From positions 43,212-107,211 of the forward strand of contig NZ_JAANPA010000003.1 in the NCBI RefSeq assembly GCF_011320075.1: 64,000 nt of DNA. The letters run 5' to 3'. Origin of the DNA: Sphingosinicella sp. YJ22. GTDB taxonomy: Bacteria; Pseudomonadota; Alphaproteobacteria; Sphingomonadales; Sphingomonadaceae. The translations under genes and the position numbers were made by a program. The notes below the pieces were generated by a model. It did no database searches. It was not told the DNA's origin and saw only the letters and a list, made by a program, of their open reading frames with translations. Below, in pieces: positions 45,466 through 55,492 of this stretch; within the stretch, counting starts at the first letter, position 1; each line of letters begins with the position of its first letter.

Positions 45466-45744
45466 TTATGCAGGCTTGCCGAGATCGGGCTTGGCCTTCT
45501 TCGGCTTGGCCGCTTCGAGCGCGTCGAGGCGGGCGCGCAGCTGTTCATTCTCCTCGCGCGCGGCAATCGCCATCGCCTTCACCGCCTCGAACTCGTCGCG
45601 GCTGACGAAGTCCATGCCGCCGACCCATTCCTTCATCCGCTCGGAAAAACCGGCCTGGGCCTCGCGAGTCATGCCGGCGACGGTGCCCGCCGCGCCGTTC
45701 ATCACGCGCACGAGATCGTCAAAGAAGCGGTTTTCGGACTGCAC
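45466..45744 (-). CDS. ubiK: Ubiquinone biosynthesis accessory factor UbiK
   Basis: 92 residues from a GTG start with GAGGAG 7 bases upstream. BMFP-domain protein: FFDDLVRVMNGAAGTV, then a coiled coil (VSRDEFEAVKAMAIAAREEN... LRARLDALEA) and Lys/Pro-rich tail. Helps ubiquinone synthesis with UbiJ. Start lies 26 bases inside the tspO 3' end. Confidence 0.82.
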   Translation of the reverse strand: MQSENRFFDDLVRVMNGAAGTVAGMTREAQAGFSERMKEWVGGMDFVSRDEFEAVKAMAIAAREENEQLRARLDALEAAKPKKAKPDLGKPA

Positions 45745-46288
45745 GTGTAGCTCCTCTCGAAAGCTGGTCGAGCGGGATATCGGTGCTGGAGGCGGCTGAC
45801 GCAACCTCAGACGCGTCCGGGTTCAGGACCATCACCTGGTAATTGAGCGCGAAGGCGAAGCACAGCCAACCGAGATAGGGGATCAGCAGCAGCGCCGCGA
45901 CCCGGCGGATCCGGCCTGCGAGCGGGATCAGGACCAGGGTCATGAGGATCATTGCGCCGATCAGCGCCAGACCGATCTCGACCTGGTGGAGACCGAAGAA
46001 TGCAGGCGACCAGCTGTAGTTGACCGCGAGCTGGACGAGGAACAGCGCGATCGCGGCGCCGCGGCGCCGGGCGCCGCGCGCATCGATCAGCAGAGCGAGC
46101 GACAGGCCGAGGCAGATGTAGAGCGCCGTCCAGGCGACCGGGAAGGCCCAGCCAGGCGGCATGAAGCTCGGCATCTCGAGCGCTCGGAACCAGGGATTCT
46201 CGTTGCCGGAATTGGACAGCATGCCGGACAGCGTGCCGAGCAGAACCGTCGCCGGGACCGTCAACAAGGCGATACGCGGGAAAGACAT
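45719..46288 (-). CDS. TspO/MBR family tryptophan-rich sensory protein
   Basis: 189 residues from ATG 46288 (a longer start at 46324 is possible). Five hydrophobic helices with the family motifs WFRALEMPSFMPPGWAFPVAW, LFLVQLAVNYSWSPAFFGLH and LNYQVMVLN. Binds porphyrins and regulates photosynthesis or stress genes in alphaproteobacteria. The C-terminus overlaps ubiK; the last ~30 residues are not part of the fold. Confidence 0.88.
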   Translation of the reverse strand: MSFPRIALLTVPATVLLGTLSGMLSNSGNENPWFRALEMPSFMPPGWAFPVAWTALYICLGLSLALLIDARGARRRGAAIALFLVQLAVNYSWSPAFFGLHQVEIGLALIGAMILMTLVLIPLAGRIRRVAALLLIPYLGWLCFAFALNYQVMVLNPDASEVASAASSTDIPLDQLSRGATRAVRKPLL

Positions 46289-46348
46289 GCGCTTCGGGGC
46301 CCCCTTAGAGACGAACCATGTCAACGCGCTCCCCTTGATCTTGTGCCG

Positions 46349-49300
46349 TCACTCGGCGGGGTGCGGCTTGGGCTCGGCCAGCTGGGCCTCCAGCTTGCGA
46401 GTCACCGCCAGCGGCGAGCCGGTGAAGCGGGCGAGCTTCGAATAGAGCAGCGGGATCAGGAACAGGGTGATCAGCGTCGACAGCGACACGCCCCACACGA
46501 TCACCGTGCCGATCGCCGAACGGGCGCCGGCGCCGGCGCCTGTCGCGATCATCAACGGCACCGCGCCGGCGACGATGGCGATCGAGGTCATCAGGATCGG
46601 GCGGAGGCGGCGCTCCGAGGCCTCGCGGATGGCGTCGCCGATGCCGCGGCCGCGGTCGCGCAGCTGGTTGGCGAACTCGACGATGAGGATGCCGTTCTTG
46701 GCGGCGAGGCCGACGAGCATGACCAGGCCGACCTGACTGAAGAGGTTCATCGTCTGGCCCATCACAACGAGTCCGATGATTCCGCCGGCGATGGCGAGCG
46801 GCACCGTCATGATGATCACCGCCGGATGGACGAAGCTTTCGAACTGGGCGGCGAGGAGCAGGTAGACGATCACGATGGTGAGCAGGAAGACGAGATAGAC
46901 CGAGCCGCCGCTCTCGCGGAACGCCTGGCTCTCGCCGCGATAGCCGACGGCGGCGATCTCCTCCGACTGGGCGGCTGCAGCCTCGAGATAATCGAGCGCC
47001 TCGCCCAGCGAATAGCCCGGGGCGAGCGCTCCGGAGAGGGTGATAGCGCGAAGCTTGTTGAAGCGGCCGAGGTCGCGGGCGCCGGCGCTCTCGGTCACCC
47101 GGACGAGGTTGGAGAGCGGCACAAGCTGGCCTTGGCTGCTCCGCACATAGATGTTGGCGAGGTCGGCCTGGGTCGAGCGGGCGGAGCGCTCGGCCTGGAC
47201 GATGACGCGATATTCCTCGCCGCGATCGGTATAGGTCGACACGCGGCGCGAACCGAGCAAGCTCTGAAGCGCCTCGCTGACCTGCTGCACGGAGACCCCG
47301 AGATCGCCGGCGCGGGTCGTGTCGACGTCGATCCTCAGCTGCGGCTTGGTTTCCTTATAGTCGCTGTCGAGGTTGATGATGCCCGGATTGTCGTTGGCGG
47401 CGGCAATGATGCGGTCGCGCGCGATGGCGAGGCTCTCATAGGTCGAGCCGGCGATGACGAAGCTGATCGGCTGGCCGCGGCCGCGGCTCAGGGACGAGCG
47501 CGGCTGGGCGTTGCCGCGCACCGCCGCGACCTGGCCGAGCCGGCGGTTGACGTCGGCGGCGACCTCCTGGGTGCTCGCTTCGCGCTCCTCCCAAGGTTGC
47601 AGGAACACGATCGCGGTGCCGCTGTTGAAGTCGTCGCTGGCGCCGAAGCCGCCGGGCGTACGGATGATGACCGAGCGCACGGGCCCCTCGCCGACCAGCG
47701 GCAGGAGCTGGCCCTCGACCTCGCTCATGTAGCGGTTCATCTCATCATAGCCGGTGCCTTCGGGGGCGCTGGCGCTGAGCGACATGACGCCGGTGTCCTC
47801 GGCCGGCGCGAGCTCCGATTGCAGCTGCGGGAAGAGCAGGCCGGCGCCGACGACGAAGGCGATGGTGGCGAGCACCGGGACGAGCGGGCGGCGCAGGGTC
47901 CAGTCGAGCGCTCGAGCGTAACGCTGCTCGAGCGCTCGGAAACGGCGGTCGACCCAGGCGGTGAAGCCCTTGCGCTCCTGGTGCTTGAGCAGCTTGGAGC
48001 AGAGCATCGGCGTCAGGCTCAAGGCGAAGAAGCCCGAGAAGGCGACGGCGCCGATCATCGCCGCGGCGAGCTCGCGGAACAGCAGGCCGGTCTGGCCGGC
48101 GATGAACATGATCGGCACGAACACCGCGCAGATCACGATCGTCGTGGTGAGGACGGCGAAGCCGACCTCGCGCGTGCCTTCGAACGCCGCCTTGAGCGGC
48201 GGATCGCCCTGCTCGATGCGGTGATAGACATTCTCCAGCACGACGATGGCGTCGTCGACGACGATGCCGATCGACAGGACCAAGGCGAGCAGGGTGAGAA
48301 GGTTGATCGAGAAGCCGAGCAACCACAGCACCGCGAACGAGGCGAGGATGCACAGCGGCACGGTGACGGCCGGGATCAGGGTCGCGCGCCAGCTGCCGAG
48401 GAACAGGAAGATGACCAGAACGACCAGCACCGCGGCCTCGGCAAGCGTGGTCCACACCCCGTCGATGGCGCGGCTGATGAACAGGGATTCGTCGGAGCCG
48501 ACGGTGATCTCCATCCCTTCCGGAAGAGTGGCGCGAAGCTCCTCGACCTGGGCCTTGACCGCGTCGGCTACGGCCAGGGTGTTGGCGCCCGACTGGCGCA
48601 CGATGCCAAGGCCGACCGCCGGATTGCCGTTGAGGCGGAACGAGCTGTACGGATTCTCCGGGCCCTGCTCGACGCGGGCGACATCGCCGAGGCGGACGAG
48701 ATAGCCGCTTGGGGCGCGGCCGACGACCAGCTGGGCGAAGTCCTGGGCGGTCCTGAACGCCCGGTTCACCCGCAGAGTCGTGTTCTGCTGCTGGGATTCG
48801 AGGCGCCCGGCAGGAAGCTCGACATTCTGGCTGCGGAGAGCGCTCTCGACGTCGGTTGGAGTCAGCCGGTAGGCGGCGAGCCGGTCGGGCTGCATCCACA
48901 CGCGCATCGCGGGGCGGGCCTCGCCGCCGATGAACACCCGCGCGACGCCGTCGATCGAGGTGAAGCGGTCGAGGAGGTTGCGGTCGACATAGTCGCTCAG
49001 CTCGAGCTGCGACCAGCCGGGCTTGGACATGACCAGGAACATGATCGGCGAGGCGTCGGCGTCGACCTTGCGCACCTCGGGCGCGAGCGCCTCGTCGGGG
49101 AGGTTGTCGGCGACGCTGCCGATGCGGTCGCGGACGTCGTTGGCGGCGGATTCGATTTCGCGGCCGGGCTGGAACTCCAGAGTGACGTCGCTCTGGCCGT
49201 CGCGGGAGCGCGAGGTGATGGTCTGAAGGCCCTCGATTCCGGCGAGCTGCTCCTCGATCGGCTGGGTGACCCGGGTCTCGATGACGCTGGCGGCGGCGCC

Positions 49301-49456
49301 GATATAGGCGGTCTGGACCGAGACGACCGGCGGATCGACGTCGGGATATTCGCGCACGGACAGACTGAGGAAGCCGACCAGGCCGATGATGCCGACCAGC
49401 AGCGCCACCACCGTCGCGAAGACGGGCCGGCGGATCGACAGGTCGGAGATCGTCAT
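46349..49456 (-). CDS. RND efflux transporter, inner membrane (AcrB/MexB-like HAE1)
   Basis: 1035 residues. Twelve membrane helices, two large periplasmic loops, and the proton-relay Asp pair in VLSIGIVVDDAIVVLENVYH plus the related Lys in the second half. MTISDLSIRRPVFA start is typical. Exports hydrophobic drugs or lipids via an outer membrane channel not found here. Stop-start gap of 4 bases to the adaptor gene upstream. Confidence 0.95.
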   Translation of the reverse strand: MTISDLSIRRPVFATVVALLVGIIGLVGFLSLSVREYPDVDPPVVSVQTAYIGAAASVIETRVTQPIEEQLAGIEGLQTITSRSRDGQSDVTLEFQPGREIESAANDVRDRIGSVADNLPDEALAPEVRKVDADASPIMFLVMSKPGWSQLELSDYVDRNLLDRFTSIDGVARVFIGGEARPAMRVWMQPDRLAAYRLTPTDVESALRSQNVELPAGRLESQQQNTTLRVNRAFRTAQDFAQLVVGRAPSGYLVRLGDVARVEQGPENPYSSFRLNGNPAVGLGIVRQSGANTLAVADAVKAQVEELRATLPEGMEITVGSDESLFISRAIDGVWTTLAEAAVLVVLVIFLFLGSWRATLIPAVTVPLCILASFAVLWLLGFSINLLTLLALVLSIGIVVDDAIVVLENVYHRIEQGDPPLKAAFEGTREVGFAVLTTTIVICAVFVPIMFIAGQTGLLFRELAAAMIGAVAFSGFFALSLTPMLCSKLLKHQERKGFTAWVDRRFRALEQRYARALDWTLRRPLVPVLATIAFVVGAGLLFPQLQSELAPAEDTGVMSLSASAPEGTGYDEMNRYMSEVEGQLLPLVGEGPVRSVIIRTPGGFGASDDFNSGTAIVFLQPWEEREASTQEVAADVNRRLGQVAAVRGNAQPRSSLSRGRGQPISFVIAGSTYESLAIARDRIIAAANDNPGIINLDSDYKETKPQLRIDVDTTRAGDLGVSVQQVSEALQSLLGSRRVSTYTDRGEEYRVIVQAERSARSTQADLANIYVRSSQGQLVPLSNLVRVTESAGARDLGRFNKLRAITLSGALAPGYSLGEALDYLEAAAAQSEEIAAVGYRGESQAFRESGGSVYLVFLLTIVIVYLLLAAQFESFVHPAVIIMTVPLAIAGGIIGLVVMGQTMNLFSQVGLVMLVGLAAKNGILIVEFANQLRDRGRGIGDAIREASERRLRPILMTSIAIVAGAVPLMIATGAGAGARSAIGTVIVWGVSLSTLITLFLIPLLYSKLARFTGSPLAVTRKLEAQLAEPKPHPAE

Positions 49457-49460
49457 GCCG

Positions 49461-50519
49461 CTACCGCGCCGGGCGCCCGCCGCCCTGGCCGGGCAGGCGA
49501 ACCACCATATTGTCCGAGACCTTGACGACGCCCTCGGTCACAACTCGGGCGCCCGGCCGGAGGCCCTCGAGGATCTCGACTCGGCCGCCCTGACGAACGC
49601 CGGTGCGGACCGCGGTGCGGCGGACCCGATTGCCGTCGCCGAGCACGAACACGAAGCGGGCTTCGCCCTCGCCGACTACGGCAAGCTCTGGGACCGACAG
49701 GCCGTTGCGCTCGGCGGCGGAGACCTGCACCTCCATCGCCATGCCGGGCCGCAGGGCGCGGTCGGGGTTGCGGATGAGGGCGCGGACTCGAACCGCGCGG
49801 CTGACCGGATCGATGACCGGATCGATCGTCGCGATCGTGCCGCGGAAGATGCGATCGCCATAGGCGGCGGAGCGCGCCTCGATCGGCAGTCCGGTGCGCA
49901 GCGACGCGAGCATCGTCTCGGGCACGGTAAAGTCGAGCTTGATCGTCGAGATGTCGCTGATCGTGGCGATCTCGGTGCCCTGGTTGACGATTGCGCCGGC
50001 CGAGATGTTGCGCAGCGACACCCAGCCGGAGAAAGGCGCGCGGATCACGCGCTCGCCGATCTGCGCCTGCATCTGCTGCGCCTGGGCGCGCGCCGCGGCT
50101 GCGGCGGCGACGCGGGAATCATAGTCGGCGCGGGTGGCGAAGCCGCGATTCTTGAGCGCCTCGACCCGCTCCAGCTGCTGCTGCGCCTCGCGCTGGCGGG
50201 CCTGGACCTCGCGCAGCTGGGCAGTCTGCTCGGCCTGCTGGAGAACGGCGAGGACCTGGCCGCGCTGGACGAAGGCGCCGTCGTCGAAATTGAGGCGGGT
50301 GATGCGCTCGGTGACCGGCGCGGCGACGACGACCTGCTCGTTGGCGACGGCGGTGCCGACGGCCTGGATGCCGTCGGTGAAGGTCGCCGGAGTCGCCGCC
50401 TCGACGCGCACCACCGGCGCGGGACGCTCGCCCTTGGCCTTACCCTCGCCGTCCGCATTGTCGCAGGCGGCGGTGAGCGCGAGAAGCGCGACAATGATCA
50501 GGCTCGATGGGGTCCGCAT
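49461..50519 (-). CDS. RND efflux periplasmic adaptor (membrane fusion protein)
   Basis: 352 residues from ATG 50519. Lipobox-like ALTAAC at about 14-19, barrel-sandwich hybrid (VVVAAPVTERI ... IRAPFSGWVSLRNISAGAIV), helical hairpin with many Gln/Ala (QARQREAQQQLERVEAL), and beta-barrel and membrane-proximal domains. Partner of the following RND pump. Confidence 0.92.
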   Translation of the reverse strand: MRTPSSLIIVALLALTAACDNADGEGKAKGERPAPVVRVEAATPATFTDGIQAVGTAVANEQVVVAAPVTERITRLNFDDGAFVQRGQVLAVLQQAEQTAQLREVQARQREAQQQLERVEALKNRGFATRADYDSRVAAAAAARAQAQQMQAQIGERVIRAPFSGWVSLRNISAGAIVNQGTEIATISDISTIKLDFTVPETMLASLRTGLPIEARSAAYGDRIFRGTIATIDPVIDPVSRAVRVRALIRNPDRALRPGMAMEVQVSAAERNGLSVPELAVVGEGEARFVFVLGDGNRVRRTAVRTGVRQGGRVEILEGLRPGARVVTEGVVKVSDNMVVRLPGQGGGRPAR

Positions 50520-50602
50520 CCAACTTCCATTTGCCCAGCGACGCCGAGCCCCCACCGGACGTCGCGACCGTCCTTACCGACCCCGTTGTCATTCGCAACC
50601 GG

Positions 50603-50621
50603 CAGAATTGTCGCATTTCTG
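50603..50621. promoter_or_regulatory. Candidate operator before the RND operon
   Basis: CAGAA (50603-50607) and TTCTG (50617-50621) form a short inverted repeat (CAGAATTGTCGCATTTCTG) between tlyA and the adaptor gene. Compatible with a TetR-type site, but no regulator gene is adjacent. Confidence 0.25.
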
Positions 50622-50623
50622 TG

Positions 50624-51361
50624 TCAGAGTGATCGAGTGGCTCCAAGAAGGAACTCGATATTTCCTTCAGGCCCGGTGATCGGGCTCTGCGTCACGCCCT
50701 CGACGCGCCAGCCGCGGCTCTCGACCCAGCCCTTCGCCGACTGCACGACCCGCTCGTGAACGGCGGGATCGCGGACCACCCCGCCCTTGCCCACTTCGCC
50801 GCGCTCCGCCTCGAACTGCGGTTTGACGAGCGCGAGGAGGCGGCCGCCGGGGCGGACGAAGTCGAGCGCCCTGTCGAGCACTTTCGACAAGCCGATGAAG
50901 CTCGCGTCGCACACCACGATATCGACCGGCTCGGGAATGATTTCCGGCGTGAGATTGCGGGCGTTGGTCTGCTCGTGGACGATCACCCGCGGGTCCTGGC
51001 GCAGCTTCCAGGCGAGCTGGTTGGTGCCGACGTCGACCGCATAGACCTTCGCCGCTCCCCTGGTCAGCAGAACGTCGGTGAAGCCGCCGGTCGAGCTGCC
51101 GACATCGAGGGCGACCGCGCCGGTCACGTCCCAGCCGAAATGATCAAGGCCATGGGCGAGCTTGATGCCGCCGCGCGACACCCAGGGATGGTCGCGGCCG
51201 CGCACTTCCAGCACCGCGTCATTCGCGAGCGGCTGGCCGGCCTTGTCGATCTTACGCTCGCCCGAGAACACCGTGCCGGCGAGGATGAGCGCCTGCGCCC
51301 GCGCCCGGCTCTCCGCGAGTCCTCGCTCCACCAGCAACTGATCGGCGCGCGTCTTCGCCAT
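50624..51361 (-). CDS. tlyA: TlyA family rRNA (cytidine-2'-O)-methyltransferase/hemolysin-like
   Basis: 245 residues. N-terminal S4 RNA-binding domain (DQLLVERGLAESRARAQALILAG), then FtsJ-like methyltransferase with DVGSSTGGF (86-94) and CDASFIGLSK, VKPQFEAER. Follows dxs by 26 bases, a frequent pairing in bacteria. Confidence 0.9.
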   Translation of the reverse strand: MAKTRADQLLVERGLAESRARAQALILAGTVFSGERKIDKAGQPLANDAVLEVRGRDHPWVSRGGIKLAHGLDHFGWDVTGAVALDVGSSTGGFTDVLLTRGAAKVYAVDVGTNQLAWKLRQDPRVIVHEQTNARNLTPEIIPEPVDIVVCDASFIGLSKVLDRALDFVRPGGRLLALVKPQFEAERGEVGKGGVVRDPAVHERVVQSAKGWVESRGWRVEGVTQSPITGPEGNIEFLLGATRSL

Positions 51362-51387
51362 CGCCAGCCGAGCCCTGCCGCGAGCGA

Positions 51388-53313
51388 CTAGGCCCTCGCG
51401 CCCTCGACGACGCCGGCGCTGTTGTGGCGGAGCGCCTTCAGCGCCGTCTCGACGATATGCTCGGCGTTGAGGCCGGCCTCGTCATATTGCTTCTCGGGCT
51501 TGTCCTGGTCCTGGAAGGTGTCGGGCAGCCGCATGGTGCGCAGCTTGAGGCCGCTGTCGATCAGGCCCTCGTCGCTTGCCAAGGTGAGGACGTGGGCGCC
51601 GAGGCCGCCGATCGCGCCTTCCTCGATGGTCACCGCAACCTCGTGGGTGGCGAGCAGGCGGCGGATGAGCTCCTCGTCGAGCGGCTTGGCGAAACGAAGG
51701 TCCGCGACGGTGGTCGACAGGCCTCGGGCGTCGAGCGTGTCGGCGGCCTTGAGCGCTTCAGCGAGACGGGTGCCGAGCGAGAGGATGGCGACCTTCTTGC
51801 CCTCGCGAACGACGCGGCCCTTACCGATCTCCAGTAACTGCGGAACCTCGGGCAGCGGCACGCCGACGCCGTTGCCGCGCGGATAGCGGACCGCAATAGG
51901 GCCGCTGTCATGCTCGGCGGCGGTGTAGGTCATGTGGACCAGCTCGGCCTCGTCGGCTGCGGCCATCACCACGAAATTGGGCAATGTCGCGAGATAGGTG
52001 ACGTCGAAGCTGCCGGCATGGGTCGCGCCGTCGGCGCCGACCAAGCCGGCGCGGTCGATGGCGAAGCGGACCGGCAGGTTCTGGATGGCGACGTCGTGGA
52101 CGACCTGGTCGTAGGCACGCTGGAGGAAGGTCGAGTAGATCGCGCAGAAGGGCCGCATGCCCTGTGCGGCGAGGCCGGCGGCGAAGGTCACCGCATGCTG
52201 CTCCGCGATTCCGACGTCGAAGGCGCGGTCCGGGTGCGCCTTGGCGAACTTGTCGACGCCGGTGCCGGACGGCATCGCCGCAGTGATCGCGACGATGCGG
52301 TCGTCGGTGTCGGCAAGCCTGGCCAGAGTCTCGCCGAACACATTCTGATAGGCGGGCGGCCCCGGAGGCGCCTTGGCCTGGGTGCCGGTGATGACGTCGA
52401 ACTTCTGGACGCCATGATATTTGTCGGCCGCCGCCTCGGCGGGCGCGTAGCCCTTGCCCTTCTTGGTGACGACATGGACGAGGATCGGCCCTTCCTCGGT
52501 ATCACGGACATTCTCGAGCACCGGGATCAAATGGTCGAGATTGTGGCCGTCGATCGGGCCGACATAATAGAAGCCCAATTCCTCGAAGAGGGTGCCGCCG
52601 GTGGCCATGCCGCGGGCATATTCCTCGGCCTTGGACGCCGCGCTGGTCAGCCGGCTGGAGATTCGGCGGACGATCTTCCTGGCGATGTTGCGGAGACCGA
52701 GATATTCGCTCGAGGACACGACCCGGGCGAGATAGGCCGACAGGCCGCCGACCGGCGGAGCGATCGACATGTCATTGTCGTTGAGGATGACGATGAGGCG
52801 GTTGCCGGCGGCCTCGGCGTTGTTCATCGCCTCATAGGCCATGCCCGCCGACATCGCGCCGTCGCCGATCACCGCGATGGCTCGTCCGGGCTGGTTCTTC
52901 AGCTTGTTGGCGGTGGCGAAGCCCAGAGCGGCCGAGATCGAGGTCGAGCTGTGGGCGGCGCCGAACGGATCATATTCGCTCTCGGACCGCTTGGTGAAGC
53001 CGCTGAGCCCGCCGCCGGTGCGCAGCGTACGGATCCGATCGCGGCGGCCGGTGATGATCTTGTGCGGGTAGCATTGGTGACCGACGTCCCAGATCAGTCG
53101 GTCGCGCGGGGTCTCGAACACATAATGGATGGCGACGGTGAGCTCGACGACGCCGAGCCCCGAGCCGAGATGACCGCCAGTCACGCCGACCGCGGAGATC
53201 ATCTCCTCGCGAAGCTCGTCCGACAGCTGCCGGAGCTGCTCGGGCTTCAGCTTGCGCAGGTGGGCGGGCGTGTCGACGGTGTCGAGCAGCGGGGTGTTGG
53301 GGCGATCGCTCAT
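51388..53313 (-). CDS. dxs: 1-deoxy-D-xylulose-5-phosphate synthase
   Basis: 641 residues from ATG 53313. Thiamine-diphosphate enzyme opening the MEP isoprenoid pathway. GDGAMSAG (150-157) with the following NN forms the ThDP/Mg motif; [22 protein letters not shown], and [14 protein letters not shown] are present. The frame extends upstream but the family start is [10 protein letters not shown]. xseB and ispA, frequent neighbours, are absent upstream. Confidence 0.96.
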   Translation of the reverse strand: MSDRPNTPLLDTVDTPAHLRKLKPEQLRQLSDELREEMISAVGVTGGHLGSGLGVVELTVAIHYVFETPRDRLIWDVGHQCYPHKIITGRRDRIRTLRTGGGLSGFTKRSESEYDPFGAAHSSTSISAALGFATANKLKNQPGRAIAVIGDGAMSAGMAYEAMNNAEAAGNRLIVILNDNDMSIAPPVGGLSAYLARVVSSSEYLGLRNIARKIVRRISSRLTSAASKAEEYARGMATGGTLFEELGFYYVGPIDGHNLDHLIPVLENVRDTEEGPILVHVVTKKGKGYAPAEAAADKYHGVQKFDVITGTQAKAPPGPPAYQNVFGETLARLADTDDRIVAITAAMPSGTGVDKFAKAHPDRAFDVGIAEQHAVTFAAGLAAQGMRPFCAIYSTFLQRAYDQVVHDVAIQNLPVRFAIDRAGLVGADGATHAGSFDVTYLATLPNFVVMAAADEAELVHMTYTAAEHDSGPIAVRYPRGNGVGVPLPEVPQLLEIGKGRVVREGKKVAILSLGTRLAEALKAADTLDARGLSTTVADLRFAKPLDEELIRRLLATHEVAVTIEEGAIGGLGAHVLTLASDEGLIDSGLKLRTMRLPDTFQDQDKPEKQYDEAGLNAEHIVETALKALRHNSAGVVEGARA

Positions 53314-53441
53314 CTCAGGTCCTTTTGCGGCCCCGACATAGGCGCGGCGCGGTGGGAAGTCATGAGGAAAGCATGAGCCCAGGCTGAGCAGTTGGGCGCC
53401 AAACACATAGGGAGCCGCCTGCAATACGGCCTAGACGAAGA

Positions 53442-53906
53442 TTACTGCCCTTCGCACTCGCCGCATTTGCCGCGGACTTCGATGACCGGGCGCTCGGGTG
53501 CGAAGCCGGCGGCCTTGGCCGCGGCGCGGACTCCGCCGGACAGGCGGTCGTCGTCGATATGCCGGGTCGCTCCGCAGCTGTCGCAGATCAGGAAGATGCA
53601 GTCGTGCAGGCAGTCCGGATGGTCGTTGGCGATATAGGCGTTGGCGCTCTCGACCTTGCGGGCGAGGTTGGCGCCGACGAACAGGTCGAGGATGCGGTAG
53701 ACGCTGTTGGCGGCGACGCGGCGGCCCTGGTCCGCCGAGACCTTGTCGGCGATGTCATAGGCCGAGGCCGGACGGTCGAAGCTGGCCAGCGCACTGAACA
53801 CCGCCTCGCGCATCGTCGTCCACTGCTCGCCCGAGCGCGTCATCGCGTCGCGCGCGGCCTGGTTGAGAGCCTCGCCATGATGGCTGTGGTGAACGTGCGC
53901 GGTCAT
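53442..53906 (-). CDS. zur: Fur-family zinc uptake regulator (Zur-like)
   Basis: 154 residues. His-rich N-terminus (HVHHSHH, 4-10), winged helix (WTTMREAVFSALASFDRPASAYDIAD), and two CxxC zinc sites, C108xxC111 and C148xxC151. Candidate Zur sites lie between merC and ctaA, 445 bases upstream. Zinc rather than iron is inferred from the His-rich start and the MerC neighbour. Confidence 0.85.
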   Translation of the reverse strand: MTAHVHHSHHGEALNQAARDAMTRSGEQWTTMREAVFSALASFDRPASAYDIADKVSADQGRRVAANSVYRILDLFVGANLARKVESANAYIANDHPDCLHDCIFLICDSCGATRHIDDDRLSGGVRAAAKAAGFAPERPVIEVRGKCGECEGQ

Positions 53907-53957
53907 GACGGGAATGTAAGATGCGGGGGCGACACGGGCAAGCGCCGCGGCCTCGCG

Positions 53958-54326
53958 TCAAAGCACCGCGCGGCGGTTGAGATCGTGGCCCAGCGCGACG
54001 ATGAGCACGCCGAGGATCGAGTAGAGCGTGCCGCCATTTTCGTGGCCGATATAGAGCGAGCCGGCCATCACGCCGAGGCCGAGGCCGCCGACCGATGCCG
54101 GCAGCATGAAGCCGTGGGCGCGGATGCCGCGGCCAAGGCCGAGCACGCCGAGCACGAAGGCGATGCTCATGCCGACTTCGTGGAAGATCGGATCGAGCAG
54201 GAAGGTGCCGGCCGAGGCGAGCACCGCGATGGCGACGGCGCTGGCGATGCAGTGGACGAAGCAAAGGCCCGACAGGCCAATGGCCAGCCGGTCGATGAGA
54301 CCATCCCTGCTTACGCCTGCAATCAC
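53958..54326 (-). CDS. MerC domain-containing membrane protein
   Basis: 122 residues from a GTG at 54326, chosen because the longer frame to 54380 would translate through the presumed operator. Four helices with the MerC Cys motif (GLCFVHCIASA; C22, C26, and H25). MerC proteins import mercury or zinc. Immediately upstream of zur on the same strand, so probably a Zur-controlled metal transporter. Confidence 0.75.
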   Translation of the reverse strand: MIAGVSRDGLIDRLAIGLSGLCFVHCIASAVAIAVLASAGTFLLDPIFHEVGMSIAFVLGVLGLGRGIRAHGFMLPASVGGLGLGVMAGSLYIGHENGGTLYSILGVLIVALGHDLNRRAVL

Positions 54327-54350
54327 GTTCGTGTCCGTCCTTCCCGGAGC

Positions 54351-54387
54351 TGTTATAAGATATCGGGGCCGCCGTGACAATATAACA
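54351..54387. promoter_or_regulatory. Candidate Zur operator region between merC and ctaA
   Basis: TGTTATA (54351-54357) and TATAACA (54381-54387) are complementary half-sites of the Zur-type TGTTATANNATAACA box, each with a degenerate partner next to it (AAGATATC, TGACAA). The AT-rich patch contrasts with its surroundings and lies in the divergent merC/ctaA promoter gap, next to zur. Confidence 0.5.
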
Positions 54388-54445
54388 TTGGCCTTAAAGT
54401 TCCGTGATTGGCAGGTGCGGCGGGAACGGCCATAGGACCGAGGCC

Positions 54446-55492
54446 ATGCACGCCCCGCCGAATCCCGCCGTGTCCCGCCCCCGCGCCATCGCCAATTGGC
54501 TGCTTGTCGTCGCCGCCCTCGTCTTCCTCATGATCGTGGTCGGCGGGATCACGCGGCTCACCGAATCCGGCCTGTCGATCACCCGCTGGGAACCGGTGAG
54601 CGGCACCATCCCGCCGCTGAACGAGGCGGACTGGCAGCGCGAGTTCAACCTCTATCGCGAGAGCCCGCAATATCAGCTGGTCAACCGCGGCATGACCCTT
54701 GCCGACTTCAAGTTCATCTTCTTCTGGGAATATATCCATCGGCTGCTCGGGCGCGTGATCGGCCTCGCCTTCGCGCTTCCGCTCCTCTGGTTCGCGGTGA
54801 AGCGGGCGATCCCAGGCGGCTATGGCTGGAAGCTCGTCGGGCTGCTCGCGCTCGGCGGCCTGCAGGGCGCGATCGGCTGGTGGATGGTGGCGTCGGGCCT
54901 CGTTGACGTTCCCGAGGTGAGCCACATCCGCCTCGCCGTCCACCTGCTCACCGCGCTTGCGATCTTCGGCGCCCTGATTTGGGTCGCGCTGGACCTGCGC
55001 GCGCTCGCCAGGTCGCCGGGCGCACCGCCGGCGCGGCTGACGCTGACCGGAATCTGGGCGCTGTGCCTGCTGTTCCTGCAGATGCTGTTCGGCGCCTATG
55101 TCGCGGGGCTGGAGGCGGGCTATGCGTTCAACTCCTGGCCGCTGATGGGGGACGAATTCTATCCGCGCGCGGCGGAGTGGATGCAGCCGATGCTGAGGAA
55201 CTTCGTGGATAATCCGGTGACGGTGCAGTTCGTCCATCGCTGGCTCGCCTTCGTCGCCGCGGCGGTGATCGGGCTGCTCGCGCTGCGGGCGTGGCAGCAG
55301 GGCGACAAGCTCAACGGCGGCGTGCTGGCCGTGGCGGTGCTGCTCCAGATCCAACTCGGCATCCTCACCATCCTCACCGGCGTCGAGCTGTGGATCGGCG
55401 TCGCCCACCAGGGCATGGCGGCGCTGCTGCTCGGCGCGCTACTCGTCACCGGCCACAAGCTCGGGCAACGCCGGGAGACGGTCGCGCCGTGA
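54446..55492 (+). CDS. ctaA: Heme A synthase
   Basis: 348 residues from ATG 54446, AGGA upstream. CtaA/Cox15 type 2: eight helices with conserved RLTESGLSITRWEPVSGTIPP, FWEYIHRLLGR (heme His), VSHIRLAVHL and VQFVHRWLAF, VAHQGMAALL. Converts heme O to heme A for cytochrome oxidase. Stop overlaps the cutA GTG start. Confidence 0.95.
   Translation: MHAPPNPAVSRPRAIANWLLVVAALVFLMIVVGGITRLTESGLSITRWEPVSGTIPPLNEADWQREFNLYRESPQYQLVNRGMTLADFKFIFFWEYIHRLLGRVIGLAFALPLLWFAVKRAIPGGYGWKLVGLLALGGLQGAIGWWMVASGLVDVPEVSHIRLAVHLLTALAIFGALIWVALDLRALARSPGAPPARLTLTGIWALCLLFLQMLFGAYVAGLEAGYAFNSWPLMGDEFYPRAAEWMQPMLRNFVDNPVTVQFVHRWLAFVAAAVIGLLALRAWQQGDKLNGGVLAVAVLLQIQLGILTILTGVELWIGVAHQGMAALLLGALLVTGHKLGQRRETVAP

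Noticed and set aside
45986..49525. 1179-residue plus-strand frame
   Set aside because: Antisense to the RND pump, very rich in Arg/Asp/His and without any domain.
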